From Candidatus Omnitrophota bacterium (GTDB taxonomy: Bacteria > Omnitrophota > Omnitrophia > Omnitrophales > Danuiimicrobiaceae), in contig JACQQP010000040.1 in NCBI GenBank assembly GCA_016206945.1, positions 1 to 5,926 on the forward strand: a stretch of 5,926 bases of DNA, written 5' to 3'. Positions 1 to 5,911 of this stretch are shown one piece after another. Each line of letters opens with the position of its first letter. Within the stretch, counting starts at the first letter, position 1. The notes below the pieces were generated by a model, which ran no database searches, was not told the DNA's origin, and saw nothing but the letters and a program-made list of their open reading frames with translations. A program made the translations under genes and the position numbers.

Positions 1-1
1 A

Positions 2-142
2 TTTAACCTTCGTCCGGCTGGTACTGAGATTTTTCGAATGATTGGCCTCAATCGAGTTATTGAAACGTATGTGACGGAGGAGGAGGCGCGTAGGAGCTTC
101 TCCGCCAAACTGCTTGGCGAGACCCGTCCACAAAACATATGA
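2..142 (+). CDS. STAS-domain protein, anti-sigma factor antagonist type (3' end only)
   Basis: An open frame enters from the left edge and ends at TGA 140-142, giving 46 residues. The visible piece has the look of the last helix of a STAS domain: an IFRMIGLNRVIETY stretch followed by an acidic TEEEARRSF segment. This matches the common 'vFeltGLdrvfeiydseeeAl' ending of anti-anti-sigma factors of the SpoIIAA/RsbV kind. Those proteins bind anti-sigma or other partner proteins and are switched by serine phosphorylation; the phosphosite would lie upstream of this window. The last roughly 13 residues run past the usual domain end, and the final five are encoded by the left arm of a stem-loop (123-180). 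The gene lies 49 bases upstream of the chosen rsmH start, the place often held by mraZ in dcw clusters. Assignment rests on a short C-terminal piece, so the family is likely but the partner is unknown. Confidence 0.6.
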   Translation, partial: FNLRPAGTEIFRMIGLNRVIETYVTEEEARRSFSAKLLGETRPQNI

Positions 143-180
143 AAGCAGTTTGGACGGACCTCGCCATGTTTTGTGGCGGG
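123..180. repeat. Bulged inverted repeat at the STAS/rsmH junction
   Basis: The left arm 123-138 (CCCGTCCACAAAACAT) pairs with the right arm 166-180 (ATGTTTTGTGGCGGG) over 15 base pairs with one bulged base (T127). The intervening loop is 27 bases. The left arm encodes the end of the STAS protein, whose stop lies just inside the loop. The right arm ends 11 bases before the GTG start of rsmH and touches the weak Shine-Dalgarno-like GCAGG at 180-184. No run of T follows, so it does not look like an ordinary intrinsic terminator. It could stabilise or process the mRNA or affect rsmH translation; this is inference. Confidence 0.7.
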
Positions 181-191
181 CAGGTTTAATA

Positions 192-1079
192 GTGCATAAA
201 CCTGTTTTAGTTGATTCTGTTCTTTCCTGTTTGAATTTAAGACCCGGTTGTGTGGTGGTTGATGCTACGGTTGGCGGGGGCGGACACGCAGAGGCCATTT
301 TAAAGGCCATTGGACCAAATGGTACTTTGATCGGCCTCGATCAAGATGAGAAAGCCCTTGAACGAACGCAGGACCGCTTGAGGCAAGTGGAAGGTCGCGT
401 GTTTCTGCGGCATGAGAACTTTCGCCATTTGGACCAAGTTTTATCTTCGCTTCATTTTAAAAGCGTTCATGCCGTTTTATTAGATGTCGGCGTCTCAAGC
501 GAGCAACTGGAAGATCCTGGGCGGGGATTTAGTTTTCAATCGGATGCCCCGATGGACATGAGGATGGATGAGCGTATCCGTCGGAGTGCTCGAGACCTGG
601 TTCGCGATTTAAGCGACAGGGATCTTCAATCGATCTTTCGTCAATTTGGAGAAGAACGCCGAGCGAGGCGGATTGCGCAAGCCATCGTGCGCGAGCGCGC
701 CAGGAAACCGATTGAAACGACCCGGGCCCTTAGAGAATTGATTGAAAAACTGACTCCGCTGCGTTATCGGTTCAGCCGGATTCATCCAGCGACACGTGTT
801 TTTCAAGCGCTTCGGATCGTTGTCAATGACGAATTGGGTGCGCTCGAAGAAGCGTTGCCCAAGGCCGTCGGTGCCTTGGAAAAGGAGGGAAGGCTTGCCG
901 TGATTACGTTTCATTCGCTTGAGGATCGAATCGTAAAACGTTTTTTTGTTCAGAAGAAAACGGAGGGCGTGGGGAAAATCATTACCAAAAAGCCGATTCG
1001 GCCAACCGAGGAAGAAGTCGAGGAAAATCCGAGAGCGCGGTCGGCAAAATTGAGAGTCATTGAGCGGTGTGGTGTATGA
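192..1079 (+). CDS. rsmH: 16S rRNA (cytosine(1402)-N4)-methyltransferase RsmH (MraW)
   Basis: RsmH uses S-adenosylmethionine to methylate N4 of C1402 in the 16S rRNA decoding centre, in the cytoplasm. The 295-residue product fits the family length of about 300. Visible motifs, numbered from GTG 192, are the SAM-binding DATVGGGGH at 24-32, the acidic GLDQD at 48-52 that should contact the SAM ribose, DVGVSSEQLED at 98-108, GFSF followed by PMDMRMD at 112-126, and the C-terminal FHSLEDRIVKRFF from 240. I choose GTG 192 because family members begin at this HKPVL segment. The frame stays open upstream to a TTG at 114, but that would add an unrelated N-terminus and overlap the STAS gene. A weak GCAGG (180-184) precedes GTG 192 by seven bases. 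The stop TGA 1077-1079 overlaps the ftsL ATG, implying translational coupling. Confidence 0.96.
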   Translation: MHKPVLVDSVLSCLNLRPGCVVVDATVGGGGHAEAILKAIGPNGTLIGLDQDEKALERTQDRLRQVEGRVFLRHENFRHLDQVLSSLHFKSVHAVLLDVGVSSEQLEDPGRGFSFQSDAPMDMRMDERIRRSARDLVRDLSDRDLQSIFRQFGEERRARRIAQAIVRERARKPIETTRALRELIEKLTPLRYRFSRIHPATRVFQALRIVVNDELGALEEALPKAVGALEKEGRLAVITFHSLEDRIVKRFFVQKKTEGVGKIITKKPIRPTEEEVEENPRARSAKLRVIERCGV

Positions 1080-1450
1080 GATTATCCAAGCGAACATTTT
1101 TCTTTTTGATTTTGGCTACGTTAATGCTCTTATTTTATGTTCATTTCCAAACGGGCGTCTTCCGAGTTTCCTATTCCATTGAGAAACAGGAAAGAGAAAT
1201 TGCCAAGTTGAACGAGGCGTATAAAATTGCCAAGTTTCGCGTGGCGCGTCTCCGTTCTCCTCGCGTTTTGAGTGAACGGATGAAAAAATTCTCCCTTGAT
1301 TTGACGAGCCCCAAGGATCAAGAGTTTATCAGGGTCCTCAAGCCGAAGGCGGTTACGACGCGGGTTGAAGCAGGTTGGCATGGTCCTTTTCAAACGCTCG
1401 CTTGGCTGAATCTGATCAAAGAAGCCCAGGCAAAGTCTTCGAAGGATTAA
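1076..1450 (+). CDS. ftsL: FtsL-like cell division protein
   Basis: The 124-residue product has the FtsL plan: a short basic N-terminus (MRLSKR), one membrane segment at about residues 7-28 rich in F, L and I, then a charged, probably coiled-coil stretch (IEKQEREIAKLNEAYKIAKFRVARL, about 35-59). A following LRSPRVLSERMKKFSLDLTSP segment resembles the conserved 'l.sp.rie..A...gm..p' region. FtsL joins FtsB and FtsQ in the inner membrane and helps activate the FtsW-FtsI septal synthase. FtsL sequences diverge strongly, so position between rsmH and ftsI carries much of the call. ATG 1076 overlaps the rsmH TGA as ATGA. An in-frame GTG at 1067 would add three residues but is less likely. The stop TAA 1448-1450 touches the left arm of the inverted-repeat element. 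The roughly 35 residues after the conserved region are not recognisable. Confidence 0.8.
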   Translation: MRLSKRTFFFLILATLMLLFYVHFQTGVFRVSYSIEKQEREIAKLNEAYKIAKFRVARLRSPRVLSERMKKFSLDLTSPKDQEFIRVLKPKAVTTRVEAGWHGPFQTLAWLNLIKEAQAKSSKD

Positions 1451-1497
1451 TCCCACCACCTGACTGCCAGCCAGAGGCTGGCTTGAGAGGAGTGAGA

Positions 1498-1526
1498 TTG
1501 TTTTACTTTAGGATTTGGGCAATAAT
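1498..1526 (+). promoter_or_regulatory. Possible sigma70-type promoter inside the inverted-repeat element
   Basis: TTGTTT at 1498-1503 and AATAAT at 1521-1526 are separated by exactly 17 bases. The -10 matches five of six consensus bases and the -35 only three of six. It would start transcription near 1533, within the right hairpin, and read into ftsI. The match could be chance in an AT-rich segment. Confidence 0.25.
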
Positions 1527-1552
1527 ACGGTCTGCCTGCGGCAGACCAAGTC

Positions 1553-1558
1553 AGGTGG
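1553..1558 (+). promoter_or_regulatory. Ribosome binding site of ftsI, inside the repeat arm
   Basis: AGGTGG at 1553-1558 differs from AGGAGG at one position and sits eight bases before ATG 1567, a good spacing. It lies within the right arm of the 16-bp inverted repeat. When the stem forms in RNA the site would be paired. An in-frame TAA (1564-1566) directly precedes the ATG, so translation cannot begin further upstream in this frame. Confidence 0.6.
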
Positions 1559-1566
1559 TGGGATAA

Positions 1567-3381
1567 ATGCTATCGACTAGCTCAAAGACGCGCTTCGTCA
1601 TCGTTGATTTGGTCATTCTCGCTGTCTTTCCGTTAATTATTTATCAATTGATTCGCCTGACCATTCAAAGTCACGAAGTCCTCGTCCGGTTTGCCGAGCA
1701 GCAGCATAATTTAGTGATTGAAATTGAGCCCCAGCGAGGTGCCATCCTCGACCGAAACGCTAAGGAGTTTGCTACCAATTTGAAAGTGCCTTCCGTTTAT
1801 GCCGTTCCAAGATTGATCTCCGCACAAAGTAAGCCTGCGCTCGTCAATACTCTCTCCAAGCTTTTGGATTTAGATCGTTCCTTTCTCGAGGAGCGCCTCG
1901 GTCGGGACAAAGCGTTCGTGTGGCTGAAGCGGCGTACTTCTGTGAGGGAAGCTGAGGCCATCCGGAGGCTCGAGAATCCACATTTGGGAATTACGTATGA
2001 GACGAAACGTTTTTATCCGCATCGGGAGATGCTCTCAAACGTCATCGGTTTTTGCAATATTGACAATGTCGGTCAGGAAGGATTGGAACTTCTTTACGAT
2101 CAGAGGCTCACAGGCCGACTCGGATACCGTTATACGAAGCGGGATGCCTTGGGCCGCGAAATGGTTGCCCTTGAGAAAAAATTGATTCCGGCAGTGAATG
2201 GCGGACGGCTCATTTTAACCATTGATCGTTACATCCAATTTTTGACGGAACGTTCACTTGATGAAGCATTTAGGAACCATCGCGCCCAAAGTGCCACGGC
2301 GGTTGTCATCAATCCTCATACGGGGGAGATTCTGGCCATGGCTTCTCGTCCTACGTTTGACCCAAATCACTTGGGCCGTTCCGAAATCGCCTCCAGGCGG
2401 AATCGGGCCGTTACAGACATTTTTGAGCCGGGGTCTGCTTTTAAGATCGTGACGGCCACGGCGGCTCTGAATGAAGGAGAGATTGCGCTGGATGATATTT
2501 TTGATTGCGAGCGTGGACAATGGCGTGTTCGTCCCCAGCGCGTCATTCATGACGTGCATCCTTATGGACATTTGACTTTTCCTGAGGTGCTCATTAAATC
2601 AAGCAATATCGGCACGGTCAAAATTGCAAAGCGGTTGGGAGAAAAACCGCTTTATGAGTACATCAAAAAATTTGGTTTCGGCGAGAGGACGGGAATTGAT
2701 TTTCCCGGGGAAGTGAGCGGCATTCTCCGTCCGCCTGAACACTGGTCCAAGTTTTCGATTACTTCAATTCCTTTTGGTCAGGAAGTAGCCGCAACGGCAG
2801 TTCAAATGCTTCGTGCGGTTTCTGTGATTGCCAATGGCGGTCGATTGGTGCGGCCTTATCTTTTGAAGGAAATTCAGGACGCAAATGGAGCGACGTTATC
2901 CATAAAAGAGCCCATCGTCTCAGAGCCGTTCTTGAAACCAGAGACCGTCACCTCAATCACAAGCATCCTCGAGCGCGCGGTTACGGAGGGGACGGGCAAG
3001 CGGGCGCAAATTCAGGGCATACGCGTCGCGGGCAAAACGGGAACTTCACAAAAATTAGATTCAAAGGGTGGTTATTCGCATAAGCATTTTGTTGGTTCTT
3101 TCGTTGGCTTTGCGCCTGCGGAACATCCGATGCTCGCCATGATCGTTTCCATCGATGATCCGCGGCCCTATTATTATGGAGGAACTGTCGCCGCTCCTGT
3201 TTTCAAAGAGGTGATCGAGCAAAGTTTGATTTATTTGGGATATGTGCCGAAGAAAGTGAAGAAGGAAGAAGAAAAACCTAAGTTGACTGATCAATACATA
3301 TCGTCATTGCGAACGAATGAAATGAGCGAAGCAATCTCAAGTTCGGGATTGCTTCGTCGGCCGGCGGCCTCTTCGCAATGA
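1567..3381 (+). CDS. ftsI: Class B penicillin-binding protein, septal transpeptidase FtsI/PBP3
   Basis: This enzyme cross-links septal peptidoglycan and is anchored in the inner membrane with its catalytic part in the periplasm. The 604-residue product has a short cytoplasmic start, one membrane helix at about 10-33, and the dimerisation-domain signature RGAILDRN from R57. The transpeptidase motifs follow: SxxK as S290-A-F-K293 (nucleophile S290), SxN as S345-S-N347, and KTGT at 490-493. No PASTA repeats follow the transpeptidase domain. Position after rsmH and ftsL favours FtsI over other class B PBPs such as SpoVD or PBP2. The basic/acidic tail KKVKKEEEKPK near 560-570 is followed by 26 residues (579-604) translated from a palindromic repeat that also gives the TGA stop. 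The last 45 bases overlap the end of convergent gshB. The ATG start is firm because an in-frame stop lies immediately before it. Confidence 0.95.
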   Translation: MLSTSSKTRFVIVDLVILAVFPLIIYQLIRLTIQSHEVLVRFAEQQHNLVIEIEPQRGAILDRNAKEFATNLKVPSVYAVPRLISAQSKPALVNTLSKLLDLDRSFLEERLGRDKAFVWLKRRTSVREAEAIRRLENPHLGITYETKRFYPHREMLSNVIGFCNIDNVGQEGLELLYDQRLTGRLGYRYTKRDALGREMVALEKKLIPAVNGGRLILTIDRYIQFLTERSLDEAFRNHRAQSATAVVINPHTGEILAMASRPTFDPNHLGRSEIASRRNRAVTDIFEPGSAFKIVTATAALNEGEIALDDIFDCERGQWRVRPQRVIHDVHPYGHLTFPEVLIKSSNIGTVKIAKRLGEKPLYEYIKKFGFGERTGIDFPGEVSGILRPPEHWSKFSITSIPFGQEVAATAVQMLRAVSVIANGGRLVRPYLLKEIQDANGATLSIKEPIVSEPFLKPETVTSITSILERAVTEGTGKRAQIQGIRVAGKTGTSQKLDSKGGYSHKHFVGSFVGFAPAEHPMLAMIVSIDDPRPYYYGGTVAAPVFKEVIEQSLIYLGYVPKKVKKEEEKPKLTDQYISSLRTNEMSEAISSSGLLRRPAASSQ

Positions 3382-3384
3382 CGA
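3301..3384. repeat. Palindromic repeat encoding both C-termini of convergent ftsI and gshB
   Basis: The outer arms TCGTCATTGCGAA (3301-3313) and TTCGCAATGACGA (3372-3384) are perfect 13-bp inverted repeats. Inner arms CGAAGCAATC (3327-3336) and GATTGCTTCG (3347-3356) form a perfect 10-bp stem, extendable by a G-T and a C-G pair around the loop AAGTTC. A smaller GGCC/GGCC pair lies on the right side. A related copy sits at 5767-5841. Both reading directions are open: on the + strand the element gives ftsI residues 579-604 and the TGA at 3379-3381. On the - strand it gives gshB residues 319-333 and the TGA at 3337-3339. It may also limit read-through between the facing genes, but no T-run is present. 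Confidence 0.88.
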
Positions 3385-4338
3385 GTGCTCCAAGAAATCC
3401 ACAACCTGAATTTCAGGGTGTGTCCCCTCAAGTTCGTTGATCTCGGTAATTCCAGCAGGACTTGTCACATTAATTTCGATCAGCTTTCCATCCACCACAT
3501 CAATCCCCACGAAATAAAGGCCGTCGCGAAGCAATTTCGGTCGAAGGGCGTCCACGAGCTTTTTCTCAGTTTCACTTAAACGGACGCGGATATATTTACC
3601 GCCAAGGGATAAATTTGACCGAAACTCACCCCGCTTGGGAATCCGTCCAAATTGACCAATCATTTTTCCATTAAGAATCAGGATCCGCTTGTCTCCGGAA
3701 GTTAAATTTTTCCTTAGGAATTTTTGAGCCATGATCCATTTTGCACCGCCGCGTGTGGCGCGATGGAGGATCGTATTTGCCTTTCTAGATTTCAATAGGA
3801 GGAGTTTAATTCCCGCGCCTCCTTTTTGATCGAGCGGTTTTACAATGAGATCGCTTTTCAGCTGGTTCCGGAAGGATTGAATCCGCTCAGGATCATTTGA
3901 AACCAAGGTGGGCGGGATCCACTTAGGAAATTCAAGGGTGTACAGTTTCTCATTTGCTTTTCTCAACCCTTTGGCGGAATTAATGACAAACACCTCTGGC
4001 TCTAAAAGTTCCAATAGATGGGTGAGATAAAGGTAGGAAAGATCGAAAGGCGGATCTTTTCGGTTGAAAATGACATCACAGCTTTTCAGGTCGATCGTCC
4101 TCCGATTGAGAACGCGGAAGCCTGTCTTTCGGGATGCATGAATTTCACGGACATGCGCATAAACTCCATCGTTTCGCGCGAAAAGGTCACGAGGTTCGAT
4201 ATAAAGGATGTGATGCCCGCGATTCTGGGCTTCGATCATGATCGCGAGGGTGGTATCCCATTTAAGAAGAATCTTCTCCATCGGATCCATAATGAAAGCG
4301 ATTTGAAGGTGTGCTCTTTGTTTCCGGTTGTGTTTCAT
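3337..4338 (-). CDS. gshB: Glutathione synthetase (prokaryotic GshB type, ATP-grasp)
   Basis: GshB ligates glycine to gamma-glutamylcysteine with ATP, the second step of glutathione synthesis, in the cytoplasm. The 333-residue product aligns by eye with the bacterial family from start to near its end. It shows QIAFIMDPMEKI at 12-23, EAQNRGH at 36-42, the signature RKDPPFD at 93-99, the ATP-grasp core KPLDQKGGAGI at 167-177, a GDKRILIL strand, and EINVTSPAGI at 288-297, which provides metal and phosphate contacts. The natural domain end falls near residue 318. The last 15 residues (SSLRRGRRPTKQSRT) come from the palindromic repeat and are basic and arginine-rich, unlike the rest. The start at 4336-4338 has no strong Shine-Dalgarno sequence. 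An upstream in-frame stop rules out an extension, and the first few residues exceed the usual N-terminus. The gene is divergent from gshA and convergent with ftsI. Confidence 0.95.
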   Translation of the reverse strand: MKHNRKQRAHLQIAFIMDPMEKILLKWDTTLAIMIEAQNRGHHILYIEPRDLFARNDGVYAHVREIHASRKTGFRVLNRRTIDLKSCDVIFNRKDPPFDLSYLYLTHLLELLEPEVFVINSAKGLRKANEKLYTLEFPKWIPPTLVSNDPERIQSFRNQLKSDLIVKPLDQKGGAGIKLLLLKSRKANTILHRATRGGAKWIMAQKFLRKNLTSGDKRILILNGKMIGQFGRIPKRGEFRSNLSLGGKYIRVRLSETEKKLVDALRPKLLRDGLYFVGIDVVDGKLIEINVTSPAGITEINELEGTHPEIQVVDFLEHSSLRRGRRPTKQSRT

Positions 4339-4388
4339 GGCGAATAGACTAAAATACTATACAATTATACAAGAAATGGAATTAGGAA
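4339..4388. promoter_or_regulatory. Divergent gshB/gshA promoter region
   Basis: Only 50 AT-rich bases separate the two divergent starts, so both promoters must lie here or extend into the coding ends. On the - strand a perfect TATAAT is read at 4369-4364, preceded by TTG as in TTGTATAAT; it would give a gshB leader of about 20 bases. On the + strand TACTAT (4355-4360) and TACAAT (4360-4365) are possible -10 boxes for gshA. I see no convincing -35 box for either direction. Opposed, overlapping -10 boxes would make the two promoters compete or respond to the same regulator; that is inference. Confidence 0.45.
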
Positions 4389-5759
4389 ATGAGCACTTTC
4401 CTTCAAACCGAACCGTTAATGAAACCGATTGAGTCCACCGAAGATTTGCACGGTTACTTTCAGATGTTTGCGAAACCTGCGGGCGAGGAGCGGGTCGGCA
4501 TTGAATGTGAGCTTTTTGGCGTCCATTCCGAAACGGGAGAAGCGCTTCCGTATTCGGGCCTCGTGGGAATTGAACGCGTCTTAGATGAGCTCGCTTATGA
4601 ATTTGGTTATGAGCCGATTCGTGAACAAGATCATACAATTGCCCTTCAAAAGGGAAATACGTTTATTTCACTTGAGCCTGGCGGACAGGTGGAGTTAAGC
4701 GCAGAACCGGTCACGAGCATTCATCGAGTGAGGGAACAACTGGATGAGTTTTTCTTTCAGCTCAAGACCATCTCGCATTTCGTAGGTTCCATCGCCTGGA
4801 TCACTTCAGGGATTCATCCTTTTTCGTCCCTTCGAAATATTGAGTGGGTGCCGAAGCGCCGTTATCAAATTATGGCGCGCTACCTGTCCCATCGAGGCAA
4901 ACAAGCTCATGACATGATGAAACGGACGGCGACCAATCAGGTCAACCTGGATTATTTGAGCGAAGAAGATGCGATTCGGAAAATGCGGATTTCACTCGCC
5001 ATCACACCGATCGCCGCGGCCATGTTTGCCAATAGCTCAATCTCTCTAGCCAAACCGAGCGGCTATTTGAGTGAACGTCTCCATATATGGCGGCATACGG
5101 ATCCTGCGAGGTGCGGATTAATCTTCAAGCTCATTTGTGAACATTGCAGTTTTCAGGATTATCTTAATTATGTTTTGGATGTGCCCATGATGTTTTTTGT
5201 GCGGGATGGAAAATGGGTGGTTACTCGCCAGTTAACCTTTCGGAAATTTATCGAACGGGGTTATCAAGGATTCCATCCTGCCCAAAGCGACTTTGAACTT
5301 CATTTGAGCACCATTTTCACCGAGGCCCGTTTCAAACAGTATATGGAAATCCGAGGAATGGATGGCCAAAGAAGTCATTTGATCCCCGCCATATCCGCTT
5401 TTTGGAAGGGAATTTTGTATGATTCAGAAGCCGAACGCTCAGCGACTCGAGCGCTGGGACGCTTTCGCGAGGCTGACTTTCAAAAGCTTCATCGCATGGT
5501 TGAACGGCTCGGGCTCAAGGCCAAAATTCGCGGCCAGCGCGTTTTGGACCTTGCTCGTGAGTTGGTGCGAATCAGTGAAAAAGGGCTCGTACGCGAGCAT
5601 GTGCTCAATCGAGAAGGGCAGGATGAGTCCATTTATCTCGGGCCGCTTAAGGAGGAGATTCTTAAGACGGGAAAAACCCCTGCGGAACAAGCGCTTGAGT
5701 TGTGGACCGGGCCGATCAAGCGCAATCGGCGCGCCTTGATTGATTACTTGAAAATTTAA
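4389..5759 (+). CDS. gshA: Glutamate-cysteine ligase, plant/alphaproteobacterial type (GCS2 family)
   Basis: This enzyme makes gamma-glutamylcysteine from glutamate, cysteine and ATP, the first and usually limiting step of glutathione synthesis. The 456-residue product matches the family found in rhizobia and plant chloroplasts rather than the E. coli GshA type. Visible features are VGIECELFGV at 36-45 (usually GtEhEkFG), SLEPGGQVELS at 94-104, ATNQVNLDYLSEEDA from 181, and then a RISLAITPIAAAMFANSS helix. HIWRHTDPARCG, LDVPMMFF and a C-terminal LARELVRISEKGLVR followed by QDESIYLGPL are also present. Residue C40 stands where many relatives have histidine. The ATG at 4389 is preceded by GGA at 4379-4381 and by an AGGA too close to the start. 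An alternative ATG at 4419 (residue 11) has no better ribosome site and cannot be excluded. The pairing with gshB supports the function. Confidence 0.92.
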   Translation: MSTFLQTEPLMKPIESTEDLHGYFQMFAKPAGEERVGIECELFGVHSETGEALPYSGLVGIERVLDELAYEFGYEPIREQDHTIALQKGNTFISLEPGGQVELSAEPVTSIHRVREQLDEFFFQLKTISHFVGSIAWITSGIHPFSSLRNIEWVPKRRYQIMARYLSHRGKQAHDMMKRTATNQVNLDYLSEEDAIRKMRISLAITPIAAAMFANSSISLAKPSGYLSERLHIWRHTDPARCGLIFKLICEHCSFQDYLNYVLDVPMMFFVRDGKWVVTRQLTFRKFIERGYQGFHPAQSDFELHLSTIFTEARFKQYMEIRGMDGQRSHLIPAISAFWKGILYDSEAERSATRALGRFREADFQKLHRMVERLGLKAKIRGQRVLDLARELVRISEKGLVREHVLNREGQDESIYLGPLKEEILKTGKTPAEQALELWTGPIKRNRRALIDYLKI

Positions 5760-5766
5760 TAGAGGA

Positions 5767-5841
5767 TGTCATTGCGAGACAGCGACCAATATGAGGTCGA
5801 AGCAATCTCTAAGCTTTGAGATTGCTCGCTTCGCTCGCAAT
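5767..5841. repeat. Second copy of the palindromic TCATTGCGA/GAAGCAATCTC repeat
   Basis: Starting eight bases after the gshA stop, TGTCATTGCGAG (5767-5778) opens an element related to the one at 3301-3384. The outer stem is ATTGCGAG (5771-5778) with CTCGCAAT (5834-5841). The inner stem is AGCAATCTC (5801-5809) with GAGATTGCT (5818-5826), around the loop TAAGCTTT. It shares TGTCATTGCGA-like and CGAAGCAATCTC blocks with the first copy, while the sequence between the arms differs. Here it lies wholly outside coding sequence and may protect the 3' end of the gshA mRNA. No terminal T-run supports calling it an intrinsic terminator. Confidence 0.8.
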
Positions 5842-5911
5842 CCCATTTATGAATTTTATTCCATAGGATCGTCCCATTTATAAATTTAAAGAACCAAATC
5901 CTATAGGATCG
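5841..5911. repeat. Two degenerate tandem units after the palindromic repeat
   Basis: Two adjacent units start with TCCCATTTAT followed by an A/T-rich stretch and end with ATAGGATCG. Unit one spans 5841-5871 and unit two spans 5872-5911, which carries about nine extra bases. Within the second unit ATCCTATAGGAT (5898-5909) is a perfect 12-bp palindrome. The full 5760-5926 stretch holds no credible gene. The last bases AGTCATTG could be the beginning of another repeat, but the window ends. Confidence 0.5.

Larger units (their letters stand above)
1450..1564. repeat. 115-bp inverted-repeat element with two internal hairpins
   Basis: The ends form a perfect 16-bp inverted repeat: 1450-1465 (ATCCCACCACCTGACT) against 1549-1564. 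Immediately inside are two further hairpins. GCCAGCC/GGCTGGC (1466-1472 with 1476-1482) has an AGA loop, and GGTCTGCC/GGCAGACC (1529-1536 with 1540-1547) has a TGC loop. The remaining 46 bases (1483-1528) are AT-richer. The structure fills the whole ftsL-ftsI gap, where these genes are often nearly contiguous. It resembles a non-coding miniature transposable element or a REP-like composite repeat. No clear target-site duplication is visible. No transposase gene lies in the window, so how it moved, if it did, is unknown. Confidence 0.85.

Noticed and set aside
114..191. N-terminal extension of RsmH from a TTG at 114
   Set aside because: The family starts at the HKPVL segment encoded from GTG 192. 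The extension overlaps the STAS gene, crosses the stem-loop, and has no well-spaced ribosome site.
609..1097. 162-codon open frame on the - strand inside rsmH
   Set aside because: It lies opposite a clear, motif-complete rsmH, has no recognisable domain, and its composition is what the antisense of that gene would give.
1450..1564. Insertion sequence or CRISPR-like array
   Set aside because: It encodes no transposase, has no clear target duplication, and is a single nested palindrome rather than regularly spaced direct repeats.
1375..1566. Small open frame running from the end of ftsL through the inverted-repeat element
   Set aside because: It overlaps ftsL in another frame, its second half is palindromic DNA, and no ribosome site or family resemblance is seen.
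2254..2571. Antisense open frame inside ftsI
   Set aside because: It covers the conserved transpeptidase region on the opposite strand, with no domain or start signal of its own.
3301..3384. Intrinsic bidirectional terminator
   Set aside because: The stems are strong but neither side is followed by a T-run. A role in stopping transcription is possible but not shown by the sequence.
4018..4347. 109-codon + strand frame opposite gshB
   Set aside because: The - strand reading contains the GshB motifs, while the + reading has no recognisable features.
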